NCBI GenBank assembly: GCA_002405165.1
Contig: DHLF01000008.1
Span: forward strand, 1 to 64,000
From: Christensenella sp. UBA4675
Lineage (GTDB): Bacteria; Bacillota; Clostridia; Christensenellales; Borkfalkiaceae
Length of the DNA: 64,000 nucleotides
Direction: 5' to 3'
Under the pieces are notes generated by a model that worked only from the letters and a program-made list of their open reading frames with translations, was not told the origin of the DNA and searched no databases. Shown in pieces: positions 1-9,019 of the stretch (position 1 is the first letter of the stretch; every line of letters begins with the position of its first letter). The position numbers and the translations under genes were made by a program.

Positions 1-149
1 AAGACGACTCGTCAAGCAGTTCTAGTTCGAGCTTTAAGCCCACTAGAAAAGGCGGATGTAATTCTAGCATAGCGTCGTCTTTGGGAATATTACCCTTATG
101 TTTAATAGCATTTGCGATAATAGTATTCTTGAAAAAACGTAACGACTGA
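1..149 (+). CDS. C-terminal end of a surface protein with Ser linker and membrane anchor (partial)
   Basis: Only the last 48 codons are present; the reading phase starts at base 3 and ends at the TGA at 147-149. The visible part is a run of Asp and Ser residues (a flexible linker), then a Lys-Gly-Gly-Cys-Asn-Ser-Ser motif, a hydrophobic stretch of about 18 residues and a final KKRND. This linker, small-residue/Cys motif, membrane helix and basic tail is a common tail of exported proteins in Clostridia, comparable in layout to sorting or anchor signals. It implies that the missing upstream part is extracellular. The function of the protein cannot be told. A strong terminator follows immediately. 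Confidence 0.65.
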   Translation, partial: DDSSSSSSSSFKPTRKGGCNSSIASSLGILPLCLIAFAIIVFLKKRND

Positions 150-160
150 TAATTAAATTT

Positions 161-190
161 ACGGCGGTTTAAAACCGCCGTATTTTTTTT
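161..190 (+). terminator. Intrinsic terminator
   Basis: A perfect 10-base inverted repeat (ACGGCGGTTT / AAACCGCCGT) is followed by a run of eight T. It closes the transcript of the partial surface-protein gene and separates it from the sigma-factor operon. Confidence 0.9.
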
Positions 191-222
191 GCAAAAAAAT
201 AGAAATTTTCCAACAAATAAGC

Positions 223-228
223 TATAAT
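223..228 (+). promoter_or_regulatory. Probable -10 box of the sigma/anti-sigma operon
   Basis: TATAAT stands 43 bases before the sigma-factor ATG. No good -35 hexamer is found 16-18 bases upstream, so the promoter may be weak, activator-dependent or read by the alternative sigma factor itself. Confidence 0.4.
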
Positions 229-270
229 AATTGTTTAATAAATAAGAAAAGGAAATTTTAAAACAAGATA

Positions 271-813
271 ATGAAAAATCATCAAGCCGAAAAATTGGTT
301 CCTCTAATAAAGTCGGGAAACGAAAAGGCGTTTGAACAATTATATACTTTAATGAAAAAGGGCGTGTTTTCCTTTTTATATTCTATGACGAATAATTATC
401 ACGTTGCGGAAGAGCTTATGCAAGATACCTTTATAAGGGTAAAGCAGTATATACATAATTTTCAAGACAAAAATTTTGTTGCGTGGGTATTGCAAATTGC
501 TAAAAATTTATGTTTAAATCATTTAAAAAAGGAAAGCCGTAACGTATATTTACCCGAAGAAACGGCTAGAACGATAGTGGACGAAAAGTCCGATTTTACA
601 ACCCCGCTTTTAGACACCGTTAAAAAAATTTTGCCCGAAGACGAATATAAAATAGTAATGCTTTTTGTTATAGGGGAATATAAACACAAAGAAATAGCGC
701 TTTTATTGGATTTACCTTTGGGGACGGTAACGTGGAAGTATTCAAAGGCAATTAAATTTGTCAAAAATTATTTAAAAGAAATTGAAAAGGAGGGAAGAAA
801 TGAAAAATTTTAA
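271..813 (+). CDS. ECF-type RNA polymerase sigma factor
   Basis: This 180-residue protein has the two-domain layout of group 4 (ECF) sigma factors. Region 2 lies at about residues 10-75, including the VAEELMQDTFIRV segment typical of region 2.2-2.4. Region 4 lies at about 115-170, with a helix-turn-helix around YKHKEIALLLDLPLGTV. The start at 271 is the first ATG after an in-frame stop; the ribosome site (AAAAGGAAA) is rather far upstream. The gene overlaps the next one by 14 bases, the usual arrangement of a sigma factor with its membrane anti-sigma factor. The next two proteins carry RsgI-type extracellular domains, so the unit probably senses something outside the cell. The regulon is unknown. 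Confidence 0.9.
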   Translation: MKNHQAEKLVPLIKSGNEKAFEQLYTLMKKGVFSFLYSMTNNYHVAEELMQDTFIRVKQYIHNFQDKNFVAWVLQIAKNLCLNHLKKESRNVYLPEETARTIVDEKSDFTTPLLDTVKKILPEDEYKIVMLFVIGEYKHKEIALLLDLPLGTVTWKYSKAIKFVKNYLKEIEKEGRNEKF

Positions 814-2020
814 AAAAAGATTAAATGCAGAATTCGATAAAATAATTCCACAGCAAAGCGAAAGATTAAAAAACACAAAAATAACGGTCGTGCAAGAAAA
901 ATCGTCGCCAAAATTTAATTTCAAAAAAATGGTTTTGTCTTTTTCGCTGGTATTCGTTTTTGCGTTTATTTCTGTTTTTTCGGTAATTTTTGTTAATCGT
1001 TCCGACGGCAAAAAAGGATTTAAAGCCGAAAACTACACAAGTTATATCACTTTAAGCATAAATCCGTCCTTTTCTATTTTAACCGACGAAAACGGAACGG
1101 TAAACAACGTTGTTGCGGACAATTACGACGGCGAAATAGTTTTATCCGATTTAACGTTTACAAACGAAAACTATAAAACCGTTATAGAAAAAATAATAAG
1201 TTCGTGCAAAAAATCGGGATATATCGATTCGACTAACGCAATAAGCGTGGAAATAGCGTGTAAAAATCAAAAAAACTATTCTAAAATAGAACAAGAAATT
1301 CAAAATGCAATAAATTCCGTGGTAAGCGGAAATCAAAATGCGGTGGAAATAAAAGAAAAAAATCAAGAACTTTTAAAAGAACTTGCAAAAACGCTTGACG
1401 ACGCGATAGACGATAACAGCGACTTAGATAAAATATTTAAAGCGTTAAAAAATCAAAAAGGCTTTATAGAACAAAAACAGGGGGAAAAAGAGAATAACGA
1501 ATTTTCGGAAAAAACCGAAAAGATACTCAATTTATTACTCGTCAATGTTATTTTAGACCTTGCCGAAGAGTTAAGCGAGTGTTTTGAAGAGTTAGAAGAA
1601 ATAAAAGAAGATAAAGAAATAGATACCAAAGAATTGTTAAAAAGAGTTTACAATGACAAGCAAGACGACGATGATATATTAAACGCTAAAAAACTTTTGG
1701 CAGAAATACAAACTTTTTTTAAAAAACTTGGCAAAAAAGACGTTTTAATTTTAACTGTAGAAGGTTACGAAAAATTAAAGGAAAGTTATACTTTTAAAAT
1801 GAGCGAAGACGAAATAGAAGAAATGGCAGAAAAAATAGAAGACGTTTTAGAAGACGCGGACGAAAAAGAATATCAAGAAGTTTTAGATAGTATTTTAAAA
1901 AACGAAAATGTAAAAAAAGTCTTTGACGAATTAAAAGAAGAGCTTGGAGACGATTTAAATTTAAGCTTATTATTACAGTTAGAAAAGGAAAGTAAAAACT
2001 ATAAAAACGAAAGAAAATAA
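800..2020 (+). CDS. Membrane anti-sigma factor with RsgI-type extracellular domain
   Basis: The protein has 406 residues from the ATG at 800; AGGAGGG sits just upstream, so an upstream in-frame TTG is not used. Residues 1-43 would be cytoplasmic, about 44-66 form one membrane helix, and the rest is outside. The first extracellular part (SYITLSINPSFSILTDENG, then a VVADNYDGEIVL segment) matches the domain of RsgI anti-sigma factors, whose hallmark is Y-I-x-L-x-I-N-P-S. The C-terminal half is very rich in Lys, Glu and Asp and probably helical or coiled coil; no carbohydrate-binding module is seen there, unlike clostridial cellulosome RsgI proteins. By position and topology it should hold the ECF sigma factor inactive at the membrane. 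Sequence alone does not show the signal. Confidence 0.75.
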   Translation: MKNFKKRLNAEFDKIIPQQSERLKNTKITVVQEKSSPKFNFKKMVLSFSLVFVFAFISVFSVIFVNRSDGKKGFKAENYTSYITLSINPSFSILTDENGTVNNVVADNYDGEIVLSDLTFTNENYKTVIEKIISSCKKSGYIDSTNAISVEIACKNQKNYSKIEQEIQNAINSVVSGNQNAVEIKEKNQELLKELAKTLDDAIDDNSDLDKIFKALKNQKGFIEQKQGEKENNEFSEKTEKILNLLLVNVILDLAEELSECFEELEEIKEDKEIDTKELLKRVYNDKQDDDDILNAKKLLAEIQTFFKKLGKKDVLILTVEGYEKLKESYTFKMSEDEIEEMAEKIEDVLEDADEKEYQEVLDSILKNENVKKVFDELKEELGDDLNLSLLLQLEKESKNYKNERK

Positions 2021-2107
2021 AAATTTTTAAAAAATTTTAAAATTTCACCAATAAATTTAAAACGAGGATTGTTTAATAAGCAAGAAAGACAAAAAGGAGA
2101 CTTGATT

Positions 2108-3484
2108 ATGAAATTAGCAAAAATAATAACAGCGATAATTTTAAGCTTAGCATGTTTATTTACGGCAATAGGGTGTAACAACAAAAAAGGCAATAGCAAA
2201 AACGAAACGGCAACGACGTATTTGGCAATAGACATAAACCCTTCCGTAGAACTTACGCTAGACGAAAATGAAAAAGTATTGTCCGTAAAAGCGTTAAACG
2301 ACGACGGAAAAGTATTGCTGTTTAAAGCCGACGTAGTAGGAGATAGCGTTACGCAGGCAACGGAAACGCTTGCGAATTTAGCGGTAGAACTAGGATTTAT
2401 AACCGATTTAAACAACGGAATTTCTTTAAGCGTTATAGGCGATAACGAAGACGAAATTTTTAACAAAGTAAAAGTTAAATTTGAAGAAAAATCGGGCGTT
2501 AAGGTAGAAGCCGACGTAAAAATTACTTTAAGTAAAGAATTAGAAAATTTAAAGAACAAATATCCTGACAATCAAGCGATACAAAGTTTAACGTTAAATA
2601 AATTAAGACTAATAAAATCCGCAATGGAAAAAGACGCTACTTTAACCATAGAAGTTGCGGTTACCATGGACGTTAAAGAGCTAATCGAAATTATTAAAAA
2701 ATACGATAAAATTATAGAAGATTTAGACGATGACACAGAAGACCTTATAGAAAAAATAGAAAAAGAATACGAAATAAAAGAAAAAGAGTTATTAGATAGT
2801 TGTTTCGACGTTGTAGATTTAGCAAAAAGCACTAGTTTAAAACTTTTAAGAAACGCTTACGAATATTTTGAAAATTTAGAAGACGACGAATTAGATAAGT
2901 ACGAAATTGTAATTTTAACAGACGAGCAGGTAAAAACCATTGCGGAAAAAATAAACATCGCAACCGAAGAAATAAATTCTTTTATCGAAAGATGTAAAAA
3001 CGCAAACGGCGATATAACTTTGGATAGTCTGGAAGACGAAATAGACAGAATTTATAGAAATTTAAGTCCTTCCGAAAGAGAAGCTTTTGAAGATTTGTAC
3101 GACGATTTAGACGATTATTTAGAAGATTTAGAAGAAGCGATAACCGTTCCCGAAAAGGTAAAAACAGAAATAATAGAAAAACTAAATACTCTTAAAGATT
3201 ATTTAACCGAAACTTTACCCGACGTTGGCACAATAGAAGATTTAGAAGACTATATAGAAGAAGTTGCGGAAACTTTGGAAGAAAAAGTAGAGCAATTAGA
3301 AAAAGATTTAGAAGACTATATAGAAAAAAATAAAACTTTAAAAAAAGCTTATGAAAATAAAAAAGCGGAAATAAAAGCCGAACTAGAAAATATAAAAGCT
3401 CAAAAGCAACAGGAAATAGAAAAAGCAAAACAAGACTATAAAAACAAAATGGAACAAATAATAAGCGAAAGAAAAAACAAATAA
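2108..3484 (+). CDS. Lipoprotein with RsgI-type domain and long acidic coiled-coil region
   Basis: The start is the ATG at 2108, preceded by AAAAGGAGA. The first 20 residues form a signal peptide ending in the lipobox TAIGC, so the mature protein should be lipid-anchored outside the membrane. Residues about 35-150 repeat the RsgI extracellular domain (TTYLAIDINPSVELTLDENE, then a VKALNDDGKVLL segment), a closer match to the family consensus than the copy in the preceding anti-sigma factor. The remaining 300 residues are highly charged and helical with heptad-like patterns. It lacks a cytoplasmic domain and so cannot bind the sigma factor directly; it may be a decoy, partner or co-sensor of the anti-sigma factor. 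The gene is 87 bases downstream of it, apparently in the same operon. The role is inferred. Confidence 0.7.
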   Translation: MKLAKIITAIILSLACLFTAIGCNNKKGNSKNETATTYLAIDINPSVELTLDENEKVLSVKALNDDGKVLLFKADVVGDSVTQATETLANLAVELGFITDLNNGISLSVIGDNEDEIFNKVKVKFEEKSGVKVEADVKITLSKELENLKNKYPDNQAIQSLTLNKLRLIKSAMEKDATLTIEVAVTMDVKELIEIIKKYDKIIEDLDDDTEDLIEKIEKEYEIKEKELLDSCFDVVDLAKSTSLKLLRNAYEYFENLEDDELDKYEIVILTDEQVKTIAEKINIATEEINSFIERCKNANGDITLDSLEDEIDRIYRNLSPSEREAFEDLYDDLDDYLEDLEEAITVPEKVKTEIIEKLNTLKDYLTETLPDVGTIEDLEDYIEEVAETLEEKVEQLEKDLEDYIEKNKTLKKAYENKKAEIKAELENIKAQKQQEIEKAKQDYKNKMEQIISERKNK

Positions 3485-3502
3485 CTAACCATATAACAAC
3501 CA

Positions 3503-3545
3503 AAATTTAAGGCGTGGCGTTTTGCTACGCCTTAAATTTGTTTAT
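3503..3545 (+). terminator. Intrinsic terminator
   Basis: A 13-base stem (AAATTTAAGGCGT / ACGCCTTAAATTT) with a short loop is followed by a T-rich stretch. It ends the sigma/anti-sigma/lipoprotein operon. Confidence 0.85.
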
Positions 3546-3549
3546 TTCC

Positions 3550-3578
3550 TTGAAAGATTGCTTTTTATATGTTAAAAT
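3550..3578 (+). promoter_or_regulatory. Sigma-A type promoter
   Basis: TTGAAA (3550-3555) and TAAAAT (3573-3578) are separated by 17 bases, 62 bases before the phosphatase ATG. Confidence 0.7.
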
Positions 3579-3640
3579 ATAATGGTTAGAAAGCTAAAAT
3601 ATTCATTTTATCGGTCTAACGGTTAAGTAAAGGAGCAAAA

Positions 3641-4429
3641 ATGTTTGAACAACTAATTCAAGCCGTAAAACAAGCGGGAAAACATATAAAACAAGGTCAT
3701 TTTAAATCCGAGCAGAAAGACGGGTTTGCAAACATCGTAACGCAGGCGGATATATGGTCGCAAAACTTTTTGTGCGAGCAAATAAGTAAGTATTATGAAA
3801 ACGCGGGCTTTATTTGCGAAGAAGAACACTTGCTAAAAGAAAATAAAAACGGACTTACGTTCGTAATAGACCCTATCGACGGCACTCAAAATTTTTCTAG
3901 GGGGATAGGGGAATACGCTATTTCCGTAGGCGTTTTAGATAAAGGGGAAGTTATATTCGGCGTAGTGTATAATCCCGCAAAAGACGAGCTATACGTCGCT
4001 GAAAAGGGTAAAGGCGCGTATTTAAACGGCAAAAAAATAAGCGTTTCCAAAAGAAAATTAAACGACGCGTTATTTTGCACGGCTTTATCTTTATACAAAA
4101 AAGATTACGCGGACGTTTGCGCAAAAATAATACTCGATATTTACAAGCGTTCTAACGACGTAAGAAGATTCGGCAGTTGCGCGCTCGAATTGTGTTATCT
4201 TGCGAAAGGCGATTGCGATTTGTTTTTCGAAATGAGAGTTTTCCCTTGGGATTACTGTGCGTCTTTTTTAATTTTAAAAGAAGCGGGCGGAGAAATTTGC
4301 GGATACGGCGGACAAAAATGTTCGTTTAATAAACCGACTATGGTTTTGGCTTCTAACAGTAAAGAAAGTTTACAAGAACTTATAAACACCGTTAATAAAT
4401 ATTTAGACAAAGTACCTTACGAGGAGTAA
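3641..4429 (+). CDS. Inositol monophosphatase family protein (SuhB-like)
   Basis: This 262-residue protein has the full set of metal- and substrate-binding motifs of the inositol monophosphatase family: EEE near residue 65, DPIDGTQNF near 79-87, and WDYCASFLILKEAGG near the C-terminus, the counterpart of the WDxAA motif. Length is normal for the family. Members dephosphorylate inositol-1-phosphate, fructose-1,6-bisphosphate, PAP or related Mg2+-dependent substrates; the exact substrate cannot be read from the sequence. The start has an AAAGGAG ribosome site 6 bases upstream. The following membrane-protein gene begins one base after the stop and probably shares the transcript. Confidence 0.88.
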   Translation: MFEQLIQAVKQAGKHIKQGHFKSEQKDGFANIVTQADIWSQNFLCEQISKYYENAGFICEEEHLLKENKNGLTFVIDPIDGTQNFSRGIGEYAISVGVLDKGEVIFGVVYNPAKDELYVAEKGKGAYLNGKKISVSKRKLNDALFCTALSLYKKDYADVCAKIILDIYKRSNDVRRFGSCALELCYLAKGDCDLFFEMRVFPWDYCASFLILKEAGGEICGYGGQKCSFNKPTMVLASNSKESLQELINTVNKYLDKVPYEE

Positions 4430-4430
4430 T

Positions 4431-5177
4431 ATGGATTTTACTACTAATAAAGAAAAACTGGAAGAAAAGTTGTTAAAAGCTAAAACTACGGATAACGTAG
4501 ATTTAAACGCTTTATACGAACACGGACATAGCGAGCTTTCGTTGCAACAAAGTAAACGCGACCAAATAATAACGCTTTACATAGCTTTATTTTCGCTGAT
4601 AATTCCGTTTGCGTTTTCGGTAGAAAAAATGTCTTATTTAGGAAAGGGAATGATATTTTTATCCATAGGAATAATAGGCGTTTTATTTTCTTTGATAATT
4701 ATAAGATATAGAATTTATAAAGAAGCGTACTGGCTTGGCTGTCAAACGCTAACGCTTTTAATGGGGTACGAAAAAAGCGTGTTATGCAAAGAAGTCGTGC
4801 AGGAAAAGTATAAAGAATGTTTTATGAAAAAAGGTAAAAAGTATATAAAGCAAAAAAACGGAGAAAAACGCTTTAATTATCGCAAATTTATAAAGAATAA
4901 TTTATTCAGCGCGGAAACTTTGCATTACGTTATTTTATCCTTTATAACTTCTATAATTTCGGGGCTTGCGGTCGGAATTTCTTTTTACTACTTTAAAGCC
5001 GTTACGCTTATATCCGTTTTAATAGGAACGGGCTACGGAATAATACTTTTTATCCTTTTGGTAAGAAGTTATTTTAAGCAACTCATTACTGCGTATAAAT
5101 TCGTCGTAGACGAAAACGATAATTCGTTTAATATGCTTTTCGGAAAAACGTGGTTTTTACATTTTTATTCCGAATAA
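4431..5177 (+). CDS. Membrane protein of unknown function
   Basis: The 248-residue protein is not recognised. It has a soluble N-terminal segment of about 45 residues, two membrane helices at about 48-65 and 72-92, a basic cytoplasmic loop containing many Lys and Tyr (about 93-160), and two more helices at about 163-187 and 192-212, then a 35-residue tail. Such a 2+2 helix arrangement with a central loop is seen in several effector or sensor families, but no diagnostic motif is present. It starts with a GAGGAG ribosome site inside the end of the phosphatase gene, so the two are probably co-transcribed and translationally coupled. Confidence 0.7.
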   Translation: MDFTTNKEKLEEKLLKAKTTDNVDLNALYEHGHSELSLQQSKRDQIITLYIALFSLIIPFAFSVEKMSYLGKGMIFLSIGIIGVLFSLIIIRYRIYKEAYWLGCQTLTLLMGYEKSVLCKEVVQEKYKECFMKKGKKYIKQKNGEKRFNYRKFIKNNLFSAETLHYVILSFITSIISGLAVGISFYYFKAVTLISVLIGTGYGIILFILLVRSYFKQLITAYKFVVDENDNSFNMLFGKTWFLHFYSE

Positions 5178-5183
5178 AATTAG

Positions 5184-5224
5184 TTTGTCAAGGCAAAATA
5201 AATTATGCTTTGGCAAATTTTTTA
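5184..5224 (+). terminator. Intrinsic terminator
   Basis: A 12-base stem (TTTGTCAAGGCA / TGCTTTGGCAAA, with two G-T wobble pairs) is followed by six T. It ends the phosphatase/membrane-protein transcript. The rest of the gap, 5225-5395, shows nothing beyond AT-rich sequence. Confidence 0.75.
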
Positions 5225-5395
5225 TGGGAAAATCGCAAATAGAAAAGTCGGTTTTTAAAATTTATTTTAGGTTCAAAATTATAGGGTGTAATTCGATACT
5301 TTGGTAAAATTTGTTTTTTAGGACAAAAAAAGTTCAAAAAGACTGTTAAAAATAAAAAAAATACGGAAAAACGTCCTTTTTTTAATTTCGTAATA

Positions 5396-5424
5396 TTGAC
5401 TTTAAAAAAAGTATGTAATATAAT
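5396..5424 (+). promoter_or_regulatory. Strong sigma-A promoter of nifJ
   Basis: TTGACT (5396-5401) and TATAAT (5419-5424) have an ideal 17-base spacer, 39 bases before the nifJ ATG. A near-consensus promoter fits a highly expressed central-metabolism gene. Confidence 0.85.
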
Positions 5425-5462
5425 AAAAAAGATGAAATGAATTCAATTTGGAGGAATACTAT

Positions 5463-8400
5463 ATGAAAAAATTGACTATTGACGGTAACACCGCTGCCAG
5501 TCACGTAGCTTATGCGTTCAGCGAAGTTGCGGCTATTTATCCTATTACCCCTTCTTCGCCTATGGCGGAAGTGGCTGACACTTGGGCTACCGAAGGTAGA
5601 TTAAACATGTTCGGACAACCTTTAAGACTTGCCGAAATGCAATCCGAAGGAGGCGCCGCAGGCGCTGTTCACGGCTCGCTTACGGCAGGCGCGTTGACAA
5701 CTACTTATACTGCAAGTCAAGGCTTACTTTTAATGATTCCGAATATGTATAAAATCGCGGGGGAATTATTACCTACCGTTTTCCACGTAAGCGCAAGAGC
5801 GTTAGCGGCTCATTCGCTTAACATTTTCGGCGACCACGCGGACGTTATGGCTTGTCGTCAAACGGGATTTGCAATGCTTGCTTCCAACTCCGTACAAGAA
5901 GTTATGGATTTGGCGTTAGTCGCTCATCTTTCCACTTTAAAAGCAAAAGTTCCTTTCCTTCACTTCTTCGACGGTTTCAGAACCAGCCACGAAGTTTCTA
6001 AAATCGACGTAATCGACTACGAAGATATGAAAGCTTTGGTTGATATGAAGGATATAGAAGACTTCCGTTCAAGAGCATTAAACCCCGAACACCCCGTTCA
6101 AAGAGGTACTGCTCAAAACGCAGATACTTATTTCCAAAACAGAGAAACTGCTAATAAGTATTACGAAGCTACGCCCGAAATCGTTCAAAAAATGATGGAC
6201 AAAGTAAACAAACTTACGGGTAGAAATTATCACTTATTCGACTACGTAGGCGCTCCCGACGCGGACAGAGTTATCGTTATTATGGGTAGCGGAGCGGATA
6301 CGATAGAAGAAACGATTAACAGAATGAATAAAGAAGGCGAAAAAGTCGGCGTATTAAAAGTTAGACTTTATAGACCTTTCGCTCAAAAAGCATTTTTAAA
6401 AGCTCTTCCCAAGACCGTTAAAAAGATTGCCGTTTTAGATAGAACCAAAGAAGCAGGTTCTTTAGGCGAACCCTTATATCTCGACGTTTGCGCGACTTTA
6501 ACGGAAGCTAAAAAGAGAATTACCGTAGTCGGCGGAAGATACGGTTTAGGTAGCAAGGAATTCAATCCTTCTATGGTTTACGCGGTTTACAAAAATCTTG
6601 CGCAAGACAAACCCAAAAATCATTTCACGGTCGGAATTTACGACGATATTACTCACACTTCGCTCGACTTCTCCGAACAATACAACGCCGCTCCCGAAGG
6701 AACTATTTCTTGTAAGTTCTACGGTTTAGGCTCGGACGGAACGGTAGGCGCTAACAAAAACAGTATTAAGATTATAGGCGACCACACCGATAAATTCGTT
6801 CAAGGATATTTCTTCTATGATTCTAAAAAGTCGGGCGGTATAACCGTATCGCATTTAAGATTCGGCGACACTCCTATTCAATCCGCTTATTTAATAGACG
6901 CGGCTGATTTCGTACAATGTTCTAACCCTTCTTACATCATTCGTTACAACATGACGGGCGATATTAAAGAAAACGGAACTTTCTTACTCGATTCTCCGGC
7001 TACCAACGCAAGCGAATTAGAACAAATTTTACCTGCTTCCGTTAAGAGAGATATTGCAAGAAAGAATATCAAACTTTACGTTATAGACGCAATAAAAATT
7101 GCGGGCAACTTAGGATTAAAGGGAAGAACGAACACCATTTTACAATCGGCGTTCTTTAAAGTCGCAAACATTATTCCTTACGACCAAGCCGTTGAATATA
7201 TGAAAAAGATGGCCTATAAGTCGTTTGCGAAGAAAGGCGACGCAATAGTTCAAATGAACTACGACGCTATCGATTCTGCCGCAGCTAACCTTATTAAAAT
7301 AGACGTTCCCGCTAGTTGGAAAGACGCTACTACGGGTGCGGAAATGGTTAAAGTTGCGGACGATAAATACTTTAAAGAAGTTATTCATCCCATACTTTCG
7401 CTCGAAGGCGACAAACTTCCTTCTTCCGCATTCAATGCAGACGGAACCGTTCCTACCGGAACTACTAAATTCGAAAAGAGAGGCGTTGCCGTATTAGTTC
7501 CCAAGTGGATAGGCGAAAATTGTATTCAATGTAACCAATGCGCGTTCGTATGTCCGCACGCTTGTATCAGACCCGTAATCGTTAAAGAAGGAACTCAAAA
7601 ACCCGAAAGCTTTACTACTCGTCCCGCAATGCAAATGAAAGGCTACGAGTATAGAATGCAAGTAAGTCCGTTAGACTGTTTAGGTTGCGGAGTTTGTGCA
7701 AACGTTTGTCCCGCAAAGGAAAAAGCTTTGGTTATGACTCCTTTCGGAAAAATCGAAAAAGAAGAAGTAGTAAACTACGAATTCAGCGAAACCTTACCCG
7801 AAGTAGAAGCTCCTTTCAAGGCTAACACCGTTAAGGGAAGTCAGTTCAAGAAACCTTTATTCGAATTCTCGGGCGCGTGCGCAGGATGCGGAGAAACTCC
7901 TTATATTAAAGTTGTAACTCAATTATTCGGCGATAGAATGGTAGTAGCAAACGCTACGGGATGTTCGTCCATTTACGGCGGTTCTTCTCCGACGTGTCCT
8001 TACACCGTTAATAAAGAAGGTAAAGGACCTGCTTGGGCAAACAGCTTGTTCGAAGACAATGCGGAATTCGGTTACGGTATGAATTTAGCTTACGGTCAAA
8101 GAAGAGCAAAACTTGCCGACGAAATGAAAAAAGCGTTAGAACTCGGACTTAAAGGAAAAGTTGCGGATTCATTTAAAGAATGGTTAGAAAACAGAAACAA
8201 CGTAGAAATTTCCGAAAAAACGGGAGCCGTTATAAAAGCGGGAATTTCAGGAGCGGTTAAGAAGTCTACGGGCGAACTTAAAGCTATATTAAAGGCGATA
8301 GAAGCTTCTACCGACTGCTTAATTAAAAAATCTATTTGGATTTTCGGCGGAGACGGTTGGGCTTACGATATCGGTTACGGCGGATTAGACCACGTACTCG

Positions 8401-8975
8401 CTATGGGAGAAGACGTAAACGTATTAGTACTTGATACGGAAGTTTATTCTAACACCGGCGGACAAGCTTCTAAATCTACTCCTACCGCTTCGGTTGCTAA
8501 ATTCGCGGCAGGCGGAAAGAGAATTAAGAAGAAAGACCTTGGTATGATGGCTATGAGCTACGGCTACGTTTACGTTGCTCAATGCGCAATGGGAGCTAAT
8601 AAACAACAATTCTTAAACGCAATAACAGAAGCTGAAAGCTATCATGGACCTTCTTTGGTAATTTGCTACGCTCCTTGTATCAATCACGGTATCAATATGA
8701 GTAATTCTCAAATTGAAGAAAAGAAAGCCGTTGACGCAGGATATTGGCACTTATATCGTTACAACCCCGAAAAAGTCGGAACGGAAACCCATCCTTTCAC
8801 GCTTGATAGCAAAGATCCTACTGCAAGTTATAAAGACTTTATTTTAGGTGAAACGAGATACGCTTCTCTTAAAAAAATAAGACCCGAAATAGCGGATAAT
8901 TTATTTGATTTAAGTGAAAAAGAACATAGCGAAAGACTTGAAAGATACAAAAGACTTGCTGAAAATAAAGACTAA
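5463..8975 (+). CDS. nifJ: Pyruvate:ferredoxin (flavodoxin) oxidoreductase
   Basis: This single-chain enzyme of 1170 residues converts pyruvate and CoA to acetyl-CoA and CO2 and passes electrons to ferredoxin; it is the main pyruvate-oxidising enzyme of anaerobes. All domains are present: the N-terminal YPITPSSPMAE domain, the core, the gamma-like domain, two [4Fe-4S] sites around residues 686-700 (CIQCNQCAFVCPH) and 738-752 (CLGCGVCANVCP), and the thiamine-diphosphate domain with SGACAGCGETPY and GGDGWAYDIGYGG near 961. The start is the ATG at 5463 with GGAGG 8 bases before it; an in-frame TTG 15 bases earlier overlaps that site. Codon use (many TTC, AAC, GAC) is more biased than in neighbouring genes, as expected for high expression. 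It has its own strong promoter. Confidence 0.98.
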   Translation: MKKLTIDGNTAASHVAYAFSEVAAIYPITPSSPMAEVADTWATEGRLNMFGQPLRLAEMQSEGGAAGAVHGSLTAGALTTTYTASQGLLLMIPNMYKIAGELLPTVFHVSARALAAHSLNIFGDHADVMACRQTGFAMLASNSVQEVMDLALVAHLSTLKAKVPFLHFFDGFRTSHEVSKIDVIDYEDMKALVDMKDIEDFRSRALNPEHPVQRGTAQNADTYFQNRETANKYYEATPEIVQKMMDKVNKLTGRNYHLFDYVGAPDADRVIVIMGSGADTIEETINRMNKEGEKVGVLKVRLYRPFAQKAFLKALPKTVKKIAVLDRTKEAGSLGEPLYLDVCATLTEAKKRITVVGGRYGLGSKEFNPSMVYAVYKNLAQDKPKNHFTVGIYDDITHTSLDFSEQYNAAPEGTISCKFYGLGSDGTVGANKNSIKIIGDHTDKFVQGYFFYDSKKSGGITVSHLRFGDTPIQSAYLIDAADFVQCSNPSYIIRYNMTGDIKENGTFLLDSPATNASELEQILPASVKRDIARKNIKLYVIDAIKIAGNLGLKGRTNTILQSAFFKVANIIPYDQAVEYMKKMAYKSFAKKGDAIVQMNYDAIDSAAANLIKIDVPASWKDATTGAEMVKVADDKYFKEVIHPILSLEGDKLPSSAFNADGTVPTGTTKFEKRGVAVLVPKWIGENCIQCNQCAFVCPHACIRPVIVKEGTQKPESFTTRPAMQMKGYEYRMQVSPLDCLGCGVCANVCPAKEKALVMTPFGKIEKEEVVNYEFSETLPEVEAPFKANTVKGSQFKKPLFEFSGACAGCGETPYIKVVTQLFGDRMVVANATGCSSIYGGSSPTCPYTVNKEGKGPAWANSLFEDNAEFGYGMNLAYGQRRAKLADEMKKALELGLKGKVADSFKEWLENRNNVEISEKTGAVIKAGISGAVKKSTGELKAILKAIEASTDCLIKKSIWIFGGDGWAYDIGYGGLDHVLAMGEDVNVLVLDTEVYSNTGGQASKSTPTASVAKFAAGGKRIKKKDLGMMAMSYGYVYVAQCAMGANKQQFLNAITEAESYHGPSLVICYAPCINHGINMSNSQIEEKKAVDAGYWHLYRYNPEKVGTETHPFTLDSKDPTASYKDFILGETRYASLKKIRPEIADNLFDLSEKEHSERLERYKRLAENKD

Positions 8976-8990
8976 TTTTTAGTAAATTCA

Positions 8991-9019
8991 CTACCCGAAG
9001 CTTTTATAGCTTCGGGTAG
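8991..9019 (+). terminator. Hairpin after nifJ, probable weak terminator
   Basis: A perfect 11-base stem (CTACCCGAAGC / GCTTCGGGTAG) with a 7-base loop lies 15 bases after the nifJ stop. It is not followed by a clear T run, so it may act mainly as an RNA-stabilising 3' end. The rest of the gap to 9180 is plain AT-rich sequence. Confidence 0.55.

Noticed and set aside
782..799. Start of the anti-sigma gene at the TTG at 782
   Set aside because: The AGGAGGG ribosome site lies between this TTG and the ATG at 800, so the ATG is the start.
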